A stretch of 64,000 bases of DNA from Allomuricauda sp. TMED12. GTDB taxonomy: Bacteria > Bacteroidota > Bacteroidia > Flavobacteriales > Flavobacteriaceae. Under the pieces are notes generated by a model that saw only the letters and a list, made by a program, of their open reading frames with translations, made no database searches and had not been told where the DNA came from. The position numbers and the translations under genes were made by a program. The stretch is from positions 1-64,000 of the forward strand of contig NHBR02000009.1 of assembly GCA_002167435.2 (NCBI GenBank), written 5' to 3'. Position 1 is the first letter of the stretch. The number at the start of each line of letters is the position of its first letter. Below, one piece after another: positions 26,530 to 36,011 of the stretch.

Positions 26530-27281
26530 TAGATAAGAAAAGGATATTGGAAGAAGGACTTCTAGAGCTTTATCTTACTGAAGAGCTCTCAGAAGAGTTG
26601 ACCATTGCAGTGGAAGAAACCCTTGAGAAAGATAAAGAACTCAAGGAACATTTTGATGCATTGGAAGCTGATTTTGAACGCATGGGCATGGAACAGGCCA
26701 TAGCACCACCAAATGCCATTAAAGTAAGATTGAAGAATGCTATCAATCAAACTGAAGCAACAAAAACAAATTGGGTACCCTTATCCATTGCTGCAGGTTT
26801 TGCTTTGATTTTTGGCCTTAGTACCTTTTGGTTATACGTTAAATGGCAAGGTGCAGAAAGTAACCTAAGTACGCTTCAATCACAGACGAGTCAGTTGCAG
26901 CGTAAAATGGACAACTTAGAATCGGAATTTAGACTCACATCCAATCGTTTTGAAAGCATCAATAATCCCGATGTTGTTCCTTTGGTTCTCTACGGAAACC
27001 AAAAAGCACCCAATGGAAAGGCAGTTGCCTATGTCAACCACAAAAGTCATCTGGTACTTGTTAATCCGAAAGGGTTACCCACATTGCCAAAGGATAAAAC
27101 GTATCAAATGTGGAGCGATGTTAATGGAGAAATGATCAATATGGGGACTTTAAGAACCGACAATGAGTTGGTGCCCCTAAAGTATATTGAAAATGCCGAG
27201 TCCTTAAATATCACTATTGAGCCCGCTGGTGGGAGCGACCACCCAACGGTGGAAGAATTAGTGTCCTACGTGATACTGTAA
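26526..27281 (+). CDS. RskA-type transmembrane anti-sigma factor
   Basis: The 251-residue protein has an N-terminal cytosolic sigma-binding part (about 1-75), one membrane span (about 80-103: PLSIAAGFALIFGLSTFWLY) and an extracytoplasmic RskA domain. The latter begins with a short coiled coil (about 108-140) and contains KTYQMWSDVNGEMINMGTL. It should hold the upstream ECF sigma inactive until an envelope signal triggers proteolysis. The start at 26526 overlaps the sigma stop. Confidence 0.9.
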   Translation: MIDKKRILEEGLLELYLTEELSEELTIAVEETLEKDKELKEHFDALEADFERMGMEQAIAPPNAIKVRLKNAINQTEATKTNWVPLSIAAGFALIFGLSTFWLYVKWQGAESNLSTLQSQTSQLQRKMDNLESEFRLTSNRFESINNPDVVPLVLYGNQKAPNGKAVAYVNHKSHLVLVNPKGLPTLPKDKTYQMWSDVNGEMINMGTLRTDNELVPLKYIENAESLNITIEPAGGSDHPTVEELVSYVIL

Positions 27282-27309
27282 TCGACCAATTTCTGAATAT
27301 TGGCAATCA

Positions 27310-27361
27310 AAAGTGGGACATTACTCCGAGAATCAAATTCTTTTCGCCAACATCCCACTTT
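27310..27361. terminator. Branched inverted repeat between convergent genes
   Basis: AAAGTGGGA (27310-27318) and TCCCACTTT (27353-27361) pair across 34 nt. The loop contains a smaller hairpin, AGAAT-CAA-ATTCT. It lies between the ends of the anti-sigma gene and the oxidoreductase gene. No strong T-run is present, so it may be a structured 3' end rather than a classic terminator. Confidence 0.45.
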
Positions 27362-27392
27362 CCGGACTAGAATCATTTAAAATCATGGAACT

Positions 27393-29009
27393 TTATCCAA
27401 CCATTTCTGGTTGTGCGTTCCAGTTTTCATTTGCCAAGAGTATTTGGTCAAAATCAATTCCTTCGATAGGCCTCAAGGTTTGGCTCGCGGCATCCCATTC
27501 TATTTTTCTACCCAATTTCCAAGACAAACCTGCCATGTGGGCGGAGATGGCCTCATCAAAACCTTCTTTGATACCACAACTTACATTTCCTCCATTTTTG
27601 ATAACGCTCAACCACTCTCGCATATGGAGGAAGGTAGAATCTACTCGAACACCATCAATATAGGTCCACATAAGTCCCTTATCAGCAAAGTACTGTGATG
27701 TGGCCGACGATACAGCATCTGTTGCATTTGCTGCTGGGTCGTATTGATAAATTGGCACATCGGGTCGCATTTTTTCGGCTTCCAACATATCGGCATAGCG
27801 AGTGGATGCACCATCGGGCCAAACAGTCAATCTATTGCCCAATTCCATGGTGGCATCGTGCCCCATTAAAATGGTAGGCCGGCTGAACCCATTCCCCAAC
27901 GTGGCGCTATAGCAAAAGGTCATCCCTTTTTCTTTACCCTTTATTTGACTGCTTCCAGTACTGAAATCAGGAAATTCCATATTCACCTGGATTACATCGG
28001 GTACATTTCTACCATCGTTATGGGTATAAATTCCGCCTGAAGAGCTTACCGAAGCTGGAATACCCATATTGAGCACACAGTTTAAACGATCATAATCATG
28101 AGACAACAAATCCCCTGAAAGACCAGAGCCATAGGACCACCATTTACGCCACCTAAAAAAATGGTTTTTGTTGAATGCCACCTTTGGTGCAGATCCCAGG
28201 AATTGCTCCCAATCAATGGTCTCGGGACTTGCCTTTTCGTGGATATCGTAGTTCCACGCTCCATTGTCATCGTTCCTATTGGTATTCGTCTGAATCAAGG
28301 ATACATGACCAAGGGTTCCTTTTTCCACAATATCACGAGCCGTGCTAAAACTTAGGGTTTGTCTATGTTGGTGACCTACGGCAAAAACCGCATCGGATTT
28401 TTCAGCAGCATCACGCAAGGTATAGGTCTCACTAACCGTATGTGTCATCGGTTTTTCCACATAAACGTGCACATTGTTGTTCAAAGCTTCGATGGACATT
28501 GGTGCGTGCCAATGATCTGGAGTGGCAATCACCACCGCATCCACTTCCCCACTTTGAATCATGTCCTTATAGGTCAGGTATCTTTTAATCTTATTATCAT
28601 CGCTAGAAAACGAGTTGATGAACTTTTCCGCTCGTACATCGAACACATCGCATATACCAACTAGTTTCACATTGAGTCGTTCTTGTGCTTCAAAATCCTC
28701 CAATCTTTTATTATTTGGGTCTTCTTCGGCAGCTAAACGCATTTCTTCTTTCCACTCATCGGTGGCAAAACCCAATGCCCTTGTCAATTGTTCTCCACGA
28801 ATACCAAAACCAATCACCCCAATACGAACAGGATCTCCCCCTATTCCCGGCACCGCCGGTGGCAATGAAGGTTTTATATTGAGTTGTTCCAATATTTCCG
28901 AGCGTTTGTTTCTTGACCCAACAGCGGTTGCAGCCCCAGCCCACCATACCGCTCCAAGTACGGGCAAGCCTCCCAATCCTATTAAAAGGTCTCTTCTAGT
29001 CCATTTCAT
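27393..29009 (-). CDS. Gfo/Idh/MocA family oxidoreductase with Tat signal
   Basis: The 538-residue protein begins with a twin-arginine signal (WTRRDLLIGLGGLPVLGAV), so it is probably exported folded with its cofactor. The NAD(P)-binding fold follows (VRIGVIGFGIRGEQLTRAL, about 60-80), with the family's VYVEKPMTHT motif around 185 and the substrate domain after about 200. Such exported members often act on sugars or glycosides, and the substrate here is unknown. Its start overlaps the DoxX stop as ATGA, so it is in the operon driven by the CRP/FNR-type module at 29581-29624. Confidence 0.9.
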   Translation of the reverse strand: MKWTRRDLLIGLGGLPVLGAVWWAGAATAVGSRNKRSEILEQLNIKPSLPPAVPGIGGDPVRIGVIGFGIRGEQLTRALGFATDEWKEEMRLAAEEDPNNKRLEDFEAQERLNVKLVGICDVFDVRAEKFINSFSSDDNKIKRYLTYKDMIQSGEVDAVVIATPDHWHAPMSIEALNNNVHVYVEKPMTHTVSETYTLRDAAEKSDAVFAVGHQHRQTLSFSTARDIVEKGTLGHVSLIQTNTNRNDDNGAWNYDIHEKASPETIDWEQFLGSAPKVAFNKNHFFRWRKWWSYGSGLSGDLLSHDYDRLNCVLNMGIPASVSSSGGIYTHNDGRNVPDVIQVNMEFPDFSTGSSQIKGKEKGMTFCYSATLGNGFSRPTILMGHDATMELGNRLTVWPDGASTRYADMLEAEKMRPDVPIYQYDPAANATDAVSSATSQYFADKGLMWTYIDGVRVDSTFLHMREWLSVIKNGGNVSCGIKEGFDEAISAHMAGLSWKLGRKIEWDAASQTLRPIEGIDFDQILLANENWNAQPEMVG

Positions 29010-29485
29010 TGTTCCTGAGTTTTAATTTTGTTCTTCCTAAGATAATCAAGGCCAAAGTATGCGCCCGTAGGTAGTTGATAAATCACAATTATTGCCACAA
29101 GTTCGATTAGGTTTTTATTGACCAGCCAATAGTTTCCCTCCACGTTCATTTGCATTAAACCAGGGAAAGGTGGATGCGCCAAAAAATAAAGTGCCAATAG
29201 ACCAACGCCGACAATGGCACCGATACGTTCAAAAATTCCAAGGGTAAATGTAACCCCGACCACCATAAGGGCGATAATATTCAAGGTATCCACCAAACCA
29301 ATGGTTGAATCTCCTATCAACATAGTAAAAAACCCTTCAAATGGTCCTTGTGCGGTAGCCAAATACCCAAAGGACGTCCATTCGGGATTGTACATCTTCA
29401 CCACACCCTCAAATAAAAAGTGCCACCCTATAAAAATTCGAAGCAGGGCAACACTTGCTTTCAGTTTATTTTGATTTTGGTTCAT
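29006..29485 (-). CDS. DoxX family membrane protein
   Basis: This 159-residue inner-membrane protein has about four hydrophobic segments (about 12-30, 62-80, 85-105 and 125-145). It shows the DoxX-type opening RIFIGWHFLFEGVVKMYNP, the same pattern as the quinol oxidase subunit-like DoxD/DoxX group. These proteins are often linked to redox or membrane stress functions; the partner here is the exported oxidoreductase encoded next, overlapping by ATGA. Confidence 0.9.
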   Translation of the reverse strand: MNQNQNKLKASVALLRIFIGWHFLFEGVVKMYNPEWTSFGYLATAQGPFEGFFTMLIGDSTIGLVDTLNIIALMVVGVTFTLGIFERIGAIVGVGLLALYFLAHPPFPGLMQMNVEGNYWLVNKNLIELVAIIVIYQLPTGAYFGLDYLRKNKIKTQEQ

Positions 29486-29786
29486 AGTTATTATAGTTAA
29501 TTGTACAGAATTGTTGTTTCTTAAAAGTGATTGGAATCAAAAATTGGAATTCAAACATCAAAGTTTTCATTTTGAATTACTAAAAGTACCCAACACCGAT
29601 ACCATATACCATGACCGATGTCAGTTTTGAGGAATAGAAAAAGTTACGAAAATATTTAAGTGCTTAAAACACTTTAGATCGTATCGATTTTAAGAAGAGT
29701 TAAAACCAATGCAAACACATACGATCACCTAAGTACAAATATTGGCAACTGTGCTTTGAAAAAAAAGTATTGTCCTTGTCTGAAAT
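29486..29786. other. 301-bp intergenic region between doxX and rimO
   Basis: Both flanking genes are on the minus strand. The region holds the CRP/FNR-type promoter for doxX (29581-29624), a weak hairpin AAGTG-N7-CACTT near 29660-29676 that could end the rimO transcript, and an 8-bp inverted repeat GATCGTAT/ATACGATC (29677-29684 and 29719-29726). I see no small gene. Confidence 0.5.
29581..29624 (-). promoter_or_regulatory. CRP/FNR-type promoter module facing doxX
   Basis: The box ATGACCGATGTCAG (29611-29624; minus strand CTGAC-N4-GTCAT) is followed by 22 bp and TACTTTTA (29588-29581). Transcription would start near 29576, giving a leader of about 90 nt to the doxX ATG. Confidence 0.62.
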
Positions 29787-31088
29787 TTAGGCAGGCTCCC
29801 CAAACAAGTCATAGTCCGAAGCATCCGTAATTTTGATATTCACGAAGTCTCCGATTTTAACGTAGTGTTTGGTGGCATCAATAAGCACTTCGTTATCCAC
29901 GTCGGGGGAATCAAACTCGGTACGGCCCACAAAGTGGTTCCCTTCCTTCCTATCAATTATACAACGGAAGGTTTTACCGATTTTCTCTTGGTTCAGTTCC
30001 CAAGAAATTTGGGATTGAACTTCCATGATGCTGTTGGCACGTTCCTGTTTAACTTCTTCGGGAACATCGTCCTCCAAATTATAGGCGTGAGTATTCTCTT
30101 CGTGACTGTAGGTAAAACAACCCAATCGTTCAAAGCGCATTTCCCGAACCCATTGTTTCAAGGTTTCAAAGTCTTCCTCCGTTTCTCCAGGATAACCAAC
30201 AATCAATGTAGTTCTAATGGCCATTTCGGGTACGGTTTTTCTAAAATCTTGCAGCAACTTTGTTGTCTTGGCCTGAGTAGTACCTCGACGCATACTTTTA
30301 AGTATGGCATCTGCTATATGCTGAAGGGGAATATCGATGTAATTACAGATTTTTGGCTCGTTGCGCATCACCTCCAAAACATCCATCGGGAAACCTGTAG
30401 GGAAAGCGTAGTGTAAGCGAATCCATTCGATCCCCTCAACTTTGGCCAAGGCTTGAAGCAATTCTGCCAAGTTTCTTTTCTTATATAGGTCAAGACCGTA
30501 ATAGGTAAGGTCCTGTGCAATCAAAATCAACTCTTTCACCCCATTTGCTGCCAATTTTTCAGCTTCCGCCACCAAATCTTCAATAGGTGTGCTCTTGTGC
30601 TTACCGCGCATCAATGGAATCGCACAGAAAGAGCAAGGCCTATCGCAACCTTCGGCAATTTTAAGATAGGCATAGTTTTTTGGTGTGGTCGTCAATCGCT
30701 CACCAATTAACTCGTGTTTGTAATCGGCACCCAGGGCTTTCAACAAATTGGGAAGGTCACTGGTACCAAAATATGCATCCACATTGGGAATCTCCTTCTC
30801 CAAATCTGGCTTGTAACGCTCACTCAAACAACCTGTCACAAAAACCTTGTCCACATCGCCAGCTTCTTTGCGTTGCACATAATCCAAAATGGTGTTGACA
30901 CTTTCCTCCTTGGCGTTTGCAATAAATCCACAGGTATTGATTACCACAACATTGCCTTCTTCTTCATGAGCTACCTCTTTATTGTTGGCACGTAATTGTC
31001 CCATCAATACTTCGGAATCGTAGACATTTTTACTACAACCTAAGGTTACCACATTGATTTTATTCTTTTTGAGCGATTTTGTGCGCAT
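29787..31088 (-). CDS. rimO: Ribosomal protein S12 methylthiotransferase RimO
   Basis: RimO is a radical-SAM enzyme that adds a methylthio group to an aspartate of ribosomal protein S12. The 433-residue protein has the N-terminal cluster cysteines Cys18 (TLGCSKN), Cys53 (NTCGF) and Cys87 (TGCLSER), the radical-SAM motif Cys148-x3-Cys152-x2-Cys155 and a C-terminal TRAM domain (about 365-433). I chose the ATG at 31088 because family homology starts there. A -7 element TATTTTTG (31115-31108, minus) is 20 bp upstream. Confidence 0.95.
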   Translation of the reverse strand: MRTKSLKKNKINVVTLGCSKNVYDSEVLMGQLRANNKEVAHEEEGNVVVINTCGFIANAKEESVNTILDYVQRKEAGDVDKVFVTGCLSERYKPDLEKEIPNVDAYFGTSDLPNLLKALGADYKHELIGERLTTTPKNYAYLKIAEGCDRPCSFCAIPLMRGKHKSTPIEDLVAEAEKLAANGVKELILIAQDLTYYGLDLYKKRNLAELLQALAKVEGIEWIRLHYAFPTGFPMDVLEVMRNEPKICNYIDIPLQHIADAILKSMRRGTTQAKTTKLLQDFRKTVPEMAIRTTLIVGYPGETEEDFETLKQWVREMRFERLGCFTYSHEENTHAYNLEDDVPEEVKQERANSIMEVQSQISWELNQEKIGKTFRCIIDRKEGNHFVGRTEFDSPDVDNEVLIDATKHYVKIGDFVNIKITDASDYDLFGEPA

Positions 31089-31107
31089 AGATCCTTTAAA
31101 TGGAGTG

Positions 31108-31115
31108 CAAAAATA
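31108..31115 (-). promoter_or_regulatory. -7 element of the rimO promoter
   Basis: On the minus strand TATTTTTG fits TAnnTTTG exactly and lies 20 bp before the chosen rimO ATG, which supports that start over the longer frame. Confidence 0.55.
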
Positions 31116-31201
31116 CAATAACACAAGGCATTACAATAACTTCAGCGTATAATTTTAGAAGAAGGAACTCTTATTCAGACTAGAAAGCTATACCAAACTT
31201 A

Positions 31202-32863
31202 TTAATTCTGATACCCTTCTGGAATTTTTCGGGCCTTGGTCAAATCCTCAAAGGCTTTTCCTATCCGCAATAAATGTGCTTCAGAAAATGGTTTTCCAAT
31301 AAAGGTCAAGCTTTCTGGCTCGCCATCAGCCTTGTAGCCCATCGGAACGGTCAGAGCAGGATATTCCGCCACGGCAGCATAACCTGCATGGTAATTGTTA
31401 ATGCTCAAAACGGCATCAAGCTCCTTTTCTTCCATTATTTTGAAGAAAGCTCTTCCCGATTCTTTTAAATCCTTTTTTATTTTTTCAAATTGTTCCGCGG
31501 TGGTCGAATCTGCCAAAATACCGTCAAAACGAGCTTGCCCATAAGGTATCCTAACCAGAGAATCTTGGTTGTTAAATCTGACCACATCCTCTACCGATTC
31601 CACTTTTACAGCATCCTTATCTTTTACCTGAGACTTCAAATAGGCGGGCAGATCATGTTCCATATCCAAGTTCAACAAAGTTAAAAAGCCCTCCAAGGGT
31701 ATGTCTTCTGGTTCAAATTCTATGATTTGCGCCCCTGCTTCTCGCAAAGCTTCCACATTGGCAGCATAAATCGAATCTCGCTCCATTAAATTTGTCATTA
31801 CCCCAAGACGGGTTTCTTTAAGAGGCTCAGGGTTCATCCAAGCAGATAAAATTCCAGGTTCTGCACTTACCGATTTATAATCAGCCTCATCTTTTCCCAA
31901 CATCGCATCCAGGAGAATGGCATTGTCCGTAACATTTTTGGTCATCGGACCAGGGGTGTCCAGAGTACTCGAAATGGGTACAATTCCAGTTCTGCTCAAG
32001 AGACCAATGGTCGGTTTTAAGCCCACTACGGAACTCTGGCTCGATGGTGAAAGTATACTTCCTGAGGTTTCTGTTCCCACCGCACCTACTGCGTAGTTAG
32101 CCGCTGTTGATGTTCCACTACCTGCACTGGATCCTCCCGTATCAAAGACTCGTCTTCCATAGGGATTCAAGGTTTGTCCTCCAACAGCACTTTGTCCGTT
32201 AGGGCATACACCACAAATAAAATTGGCCCACTCACTAAGGTTTGCCTTCCCTAATATTAACGCCCCCTTTTGCTTCAAACGTTGAACAATAAACGCATCA
32301 TCAGTCTGATTTTCTTTAAGAGCGATGGCACCAGCCGTTGTCTTCATTTCGGCTGTTCCGATATTATCCTTCAATAAAATGGGCATACCGTAAATAAGGT
32401 GGTGGGTCTCTTTGCTTTCATCCAGTTGACGTGCTTCTTCCAGCACATTGGGGTTCAGTGCAATTACCGTATTTAGTGTCGTGTTATTGGGCAGTTCATA
32501 TTCATAGATTCTGTGCAAATAGAACAATACCAAATCTTCGTAAGTGAACGTTCCTTCATCAATATGGTTTTGAATGGTGGGTATGTCTTGCTCCAAGACC
32601 AAAGGCTTCATCTTTTCATATTGCGCTTCGCTGAATTTTGATACTTCATCGTAAAGCGGTAAAAACACCTCGTTCTTATCCAAGACCTTGCTCTGAATAA
32701 ACTTATAGCGCATCCTTGGACTTTCGTTATCCTTACTAGCCGCCACTTCCAATGAATCGTTGTAGGGTGTCCAAAGGACGATATCTTCCTTTGGTTCCGT
32801 GTTTTTTTGTTTACATGAAATAAATCCGATAATTAGAAAAGAGCAAAAAAGATATTTGTACAT
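31202..32863 (-). CDS. Amidase signature family lipoprotein
   Basis: The 553-residue protein has a lipoprotein signal ending GFISC (Cys17) and an amidase-signature domain from about residue 100. The catalytic Lys lies in PILLKDNIGT, and the Ser-rich stretch GGSSAGSGTSTAANY with GTETSGSILSPSS supplies the cis-Ser and nucleophile Ser. It should hydrolyse amides outside the inner membrane; the substrate is unknown. It follows ftsY by 6 bp and probably shares its transcript. Confidence 0.92.
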   Translation of the reverse strand: MYKYLFCSFLIIGFISCKQKNTEPKEDIVLWTPYNDSLEVAASKDNESPRMRYKFIQSKVLDKNEVFLPLYDEVSKFSEAQYEKMKPLVLEQDIPTIQNHIDEGTFTYEDLVLFYLHRIYEYELPNNTTLNTVIALNPNVLEEARQLDESKETHHLIYGMPILLKDNIGTAEMKTTAGAIALKENQTDDAFIVQRLKQKGALILGKANLSEWANFICGVCPNGQSAVGGQTLNPYGRRVFDTGGSSAGSGTSTAANYAVGAVGTETSGSILSPSSQSSVVGLKPTIGLLSRTGIVPISSTLDTPGPMTKNVTDNAILLDAMLGKDEADYKSVSAEPGILSAWMNPEPLKETRLGVMTNLMERDSIYAANVEALREAGAQIIEFEPEDIPLEGFLTLLNLDMEHDLPAYLKSQVKDKDAVKVESVEDVVRFNNQDSLVRIPYGQARFDGILADSTTAEQFEKIKKDLKESGRAFFKIMEEKELDAVLSINNYHAGYAAVAEYPALTVPMGYKADGEPESLTFIGKPFSEAHLLRIGKAFEDLTKARKIPEGYQN

Positions 32864-32869
32864 AGTAGC

Positions 32870-33826
32870 TTATATTTTGAAAAACGAATCGACAAACTCA
32901 TATTTATTGAACACTTGGAGATCCTCTATTCCCTCACCAACTCCAATATATTTTACGGGAATCTGAAATTGATCGGAAATTCCGATAACAACCCCTCCTT
33001 TGGCGGTTCCATCCAATTTGGTCACCGCCAAACTGGTTACCTCGGTCGCCTTGGTAAATTGCTTCGCTTGTTCAAAAGCATTTTGTCCCGTAGAACCATC
33101 CAGCACTAAAAGAACCTCATGTGGGGCATCGGGAACAACCTTTTGCATTACCCGTTTTACCTTAGAAAGCTCGTTCATTAAATTTACTTTGTTGTGCAAA
33201 CGTCCTGCAGTATCCACCAAAACCACATCGGCATTTTCTGCTACGGCGGAGTTTAGGGTATCAAATGCCACGGAGGCAGGATCACTTCCCATTTTTTGTT
33301 TTATTATGGGTACGTCAACTCGCTTGGCCCAAACTTCCAATTGGTCAATGGCCGCAGCTCGAAACGTATCGGCTGCCCCCAAAACCACCTTCATCCCTTT
33401 ATTTTTGAATTTGTGCGCCAATTTTCCGATGGTCGTAGTTTTACCTACACCGTTTACGCCCACTACCATGATCACATAAGGTTTTTTGTCCTTTGGAATG
33501 GTAATCTCACTATCCTCCCCTGCTTGGGTTTCAGAAAGTAGTCCAGCTATTTCTTCACGCAATATGGTATTGAGTTCATCGGTGCCCATGTATTTATCAC
33601 GTGAAACACGTTCTTCAATACGATCAATGATCTTTAGAGTGGTATTTACACCCACATCCGAAGTAACCAAGATTTCCTCGAGACTATCCAGCACCTCATC
33701 ATCTACCTTGGACTTGCCCGCTACAGCTTTCCCCAACTTACCGAAGAAACTGGTCTTGGACTTTTCGAGTCCCTTGTCCAAGGTCTCCTTTTTATCCTTT
33801 GAAAATATATTTTTGAATAAGCTCAT
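32870..33826 (-). CDS. ftsY: Signal recognition particle receptor FtsY
   Basis: FtsY is the GTPase that docks SRP-ribosome complexes at the inner membrane. The 318-residue protein has the N domain and the SRP-type G domain: P-loop GVNGVGKTTTIGKL, the GAADTFRAAAIDQLEVW insertion, DTAGRLHNK and TKLDGTAKGG. It lacks the long acidic A domain of E. coli FtsY, as is usual in this phylum. I chose the ATG at 33826 because the longer frame adds no family sequence. Confidence 0.95.
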   Translation of the reverse strand: MSLFKNIFSKDKKETLDKGLEKSKTSFFGKLGKAVAGKSKVDDEVLDSLEEILVTSDVGVNTTLKIIDRIEERVSRDKYMGTDELNTILREEIAGLLSETQAGEDSEITIPKDKKPYVIMVVGVNGVGKTTTIGKLAHKFKNKGMKVVLGAADTFRAAAIDQLEVWAKRVDVPIIKQKMGSDPASVAFDTLNSAVAENADVVLVDTAGRLHNKVNLMNELSKVKRVMQKVVPDAPHEVLLVLDGSTGQNAFEQAKQFTKATEVTSLAVTKLDGTAKGGVVIGISDQFQIPVKYIGVGEGIEDLQVFNKYEFVDSFFKI

Positions 33827-34052
33827 CCTATGTTCTTTGAGAATGATCAAAGATAGCAAAGTAAGGGGAGTTTTGTTAAATCAAAATACACGCAAAACAC
33901 ACATATTGCATAAGCATGATTTCGTTTTACAAAACAATCCATACTTCAACTCCTCAAGGTTTTACCTGTGCATTATAGGTATACACAACAAATATTAGAG
34001 TGCTTCGGGGCACTTGTTTACTTTTATAATGGTTTAGTTTTCTCAAAATTCC

Positions 34053-35936
34053 ATGAAAAATCCAATCAGAAGGATAGTAATATTACTACTGGCATTGTTT
34101 TCGATAACAATTTCAGCACAAGAAACGTATTCGGATTCATTTAGCTCTGTATCCTATGCAAATAACGATGGAACCCAAAATTGGTCCACTAATTGGCAAG
34201 AGTTTAATGATAACAACAATCCTGCAAATGGCTATATAAGTATAAACAACGATGAGCTAAGGTTTAGATACATTTGGTCCGAGAACATAAGACGATCGGC
34301 AGATTTAAGTTCTTACTATACAGCCTCCCTATCTTTTGATTGGCGAACATCTAGTCTTGAATCCGGCGAAACATTGATTATTCAAGTATCCTCAGATGGT
34401 TCTTCCTTCACCACATTAGATACATTCACTGGTAGTCAAAGTGGTACGTTTGACCAAGATATAACAGCTTACATATCCAGCAATACCACTATTCGCTTTA
34501 GAAAAGGAGGGGGCGACTGGTCCGGTAATGATGACCGTGCCTATATTGACAATGTAACCATTTCCACAACATCAGTTCCTCAGACAGATTCAGATGGAGA
34601 TGGAATAATTGATGTAGTTGACCTAGACGATGACAATGATGGAATAACCGACGAAGAGGAGTATTGTTCCACTATAAGCGCTTCCTTTCTGACATCATCA
34701 GATGTAGGAGAAAGATCTGTTGTTATCAGCCACACAGATACCGGATATTTGAGACTTGATTTTTCATCTATGGATAATTCGTTTCAATTGGACATTAATG
34801 GAACCACTGCACATCCTTCAGTTTTAGAATTTGAGAACGGGGCATTGGATGCTGGTGACGAATATTTTGTGTTCCAATCGGATGGAAGTTTTATAAGTCA
34901 GCCTTGGGTGGCCAACTCCAATGGCATACCAAGACTAAGATTGATTGTAAATGAATTTGGCCAAATAAGCCTTTACGGTAGCCGAACTACCTCCTCCACA
35001 ACATTGGAGCTTATGGAGGCTCAGGGCGGCACACCCTTTAATACCATTCCCTGGATACCTGCGAACAATAATACATTTACGCTAACCAACCAGGCTGGTC
35101 CTGGTCCTGAGGGTTTTACGGGAGAATTGTTCGCAAGTGCTATTTGTGATACCGATGGTGATGGAATCAGTAATGAGTTTGACCTAGATTCCGACAATGA
35201 TGGAATTTATGATATTGTTGAATCCGGTGTATTGAATGAAAGTGGTGTGGCGGATAGCAATAACGACGGTAGAATTGATGGGGCCACTTCGAGCTCAGGC
35301 TCAAACGGACTGTTCAATGCAATCGAAGATGTTGATACGGAGTATGCAATTCCTTCCTATTCCATTTTGGATTCCGATGCCGATGGAAGTTATGACGCTT
35401 ATGTGCTGGATGCTGATGCTGATGGATGCAACGATGTTCGAGAAGCGGGGTTCACCGATAATAACGATGATGGTTATTTGGGACCCAATCCTGTTACTAT
35501 TGATGCCGAGGGAATAGTGACAAGCGGTTCCGATGGCTATACAACCCCAGCCGATAATGATTCCAACACTACATATGATTATAGGGAAGTCGGTTCAGCA
35601 CCGACCATAACGTCACAACCAGTTAATACAACTACTTGTCCAGGGTGTACAACAACCATATCCGCTACTGTGACCGCAGACCAATTTCAATGGCAGTATT
35701 ATAATGGAGTTTCTTGGCTCGACCTTTCAGATTCTGGGGTATACTCGGGAACTTCGACCAGCATGCTGACCATAACCAATCCTACTCCTAGCGAAAACAA
35801 TACACAATATCGATTGCTGACCAGTAATGATGCATTTATTTGTGGAACCGAGACTTCCAATACGGCCATATTGACCCTAAGGGTGAATACAGTAGTGACC
35901 AATAGAAGAGTTACATACAGAGTAAATAAAAACTGA
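34053..35936 (+). CDS. Secreted surface protein with thrombospondin type 3-like calcium repeats
   Basis: The 627-residue protein has a signal peptide (about 1-22). A jelly-roll-like N-terminal domain follows (about 25-172). Three clusters of Asp-rich repeats of the DSDGDGxxD type lie at about 179-201, 363-390 and 435-465 and would bind calcium. An Ig-like module follows (about 535-615), opened by PTITSQPVNTTTCPGC. The chain ends in a short basic tail, TNRRVTYRVNKN. I see no classic type IX secretion C-terminal domain, so how it is anchored or exported is unclear. A role in adhesion is inferred. Confidence 0.82.
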   Translation: MKNPIRRIVILLLALFSITISAQETYSDSFSSVSYANNDGTQNWSTNWQEFNDNNNPANGYISINNDELRFRYIWSENIRRSADLSSYYTASLSFDWRTSSLESGETLIIQVSSDGSSFTTLDTFTGSQSGTFDQDITAYISSNTTIRFRKGGGDWSGNDDRAYIDNVTISTTSVPQTDSDGDGIIDVVDLDDDNDGITDEEEYCSTISASFLTSSDVGERSVVISHTDTGYLRLDFSSMDNSFQLDINGTTAHPSVLEFENGALDAGDEYFVFQSDGSFISQPWVANSNGIPRLRLIVNEFGQISLYGSRTTSSTTLELMEAQGGTPFNTIPWIPANNNTFTLTNQAGPGPEGFTGELFASAICDTDGDGISNEFDLDSDNDGIYDIVESGVLNESGVADSNNDGRIDGATSSSGSNGLFNAIEDVDTEYAIPSYSILDSDADGSYDAYVLDADADGCNDVREAGFTDNNDDGYLGPNPVTIDAEGIVTSGSDGYTTPADNDSNTTYDYREVGSAPTITSQPVNTTTCPGCTTTISATVTADQFQWQYYNGVSWLDLSDSGVYSGTSTSMLTITNPTPSENNTQYRLLTSNDAFICGTETSNTAILTLRVNTVVTNRRVTYRVNKN

Positions 35937-35962
35937 TAGTAGTTTTTTATCTACATAAAAAA

Positions 35963-35980
35963 AGCCGCTAAATAGCGGCT
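35963..35980 (-). terminator. Terminator of the rpmB-rpmG-DUF4295 operon
   Basis: AGCCGCT and AGCGGCT pair around AAAT. On the minus strand the hairpin is followed by a run of T (plus-strand A-run 35957-35963). It also lies just after the stop of the plus-strand surface protein gene. Confidence 0.8.
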
Positions 35981-36011
35981 CCAATATTATATGTGAAAGA
36001 TACTTTCTTTC

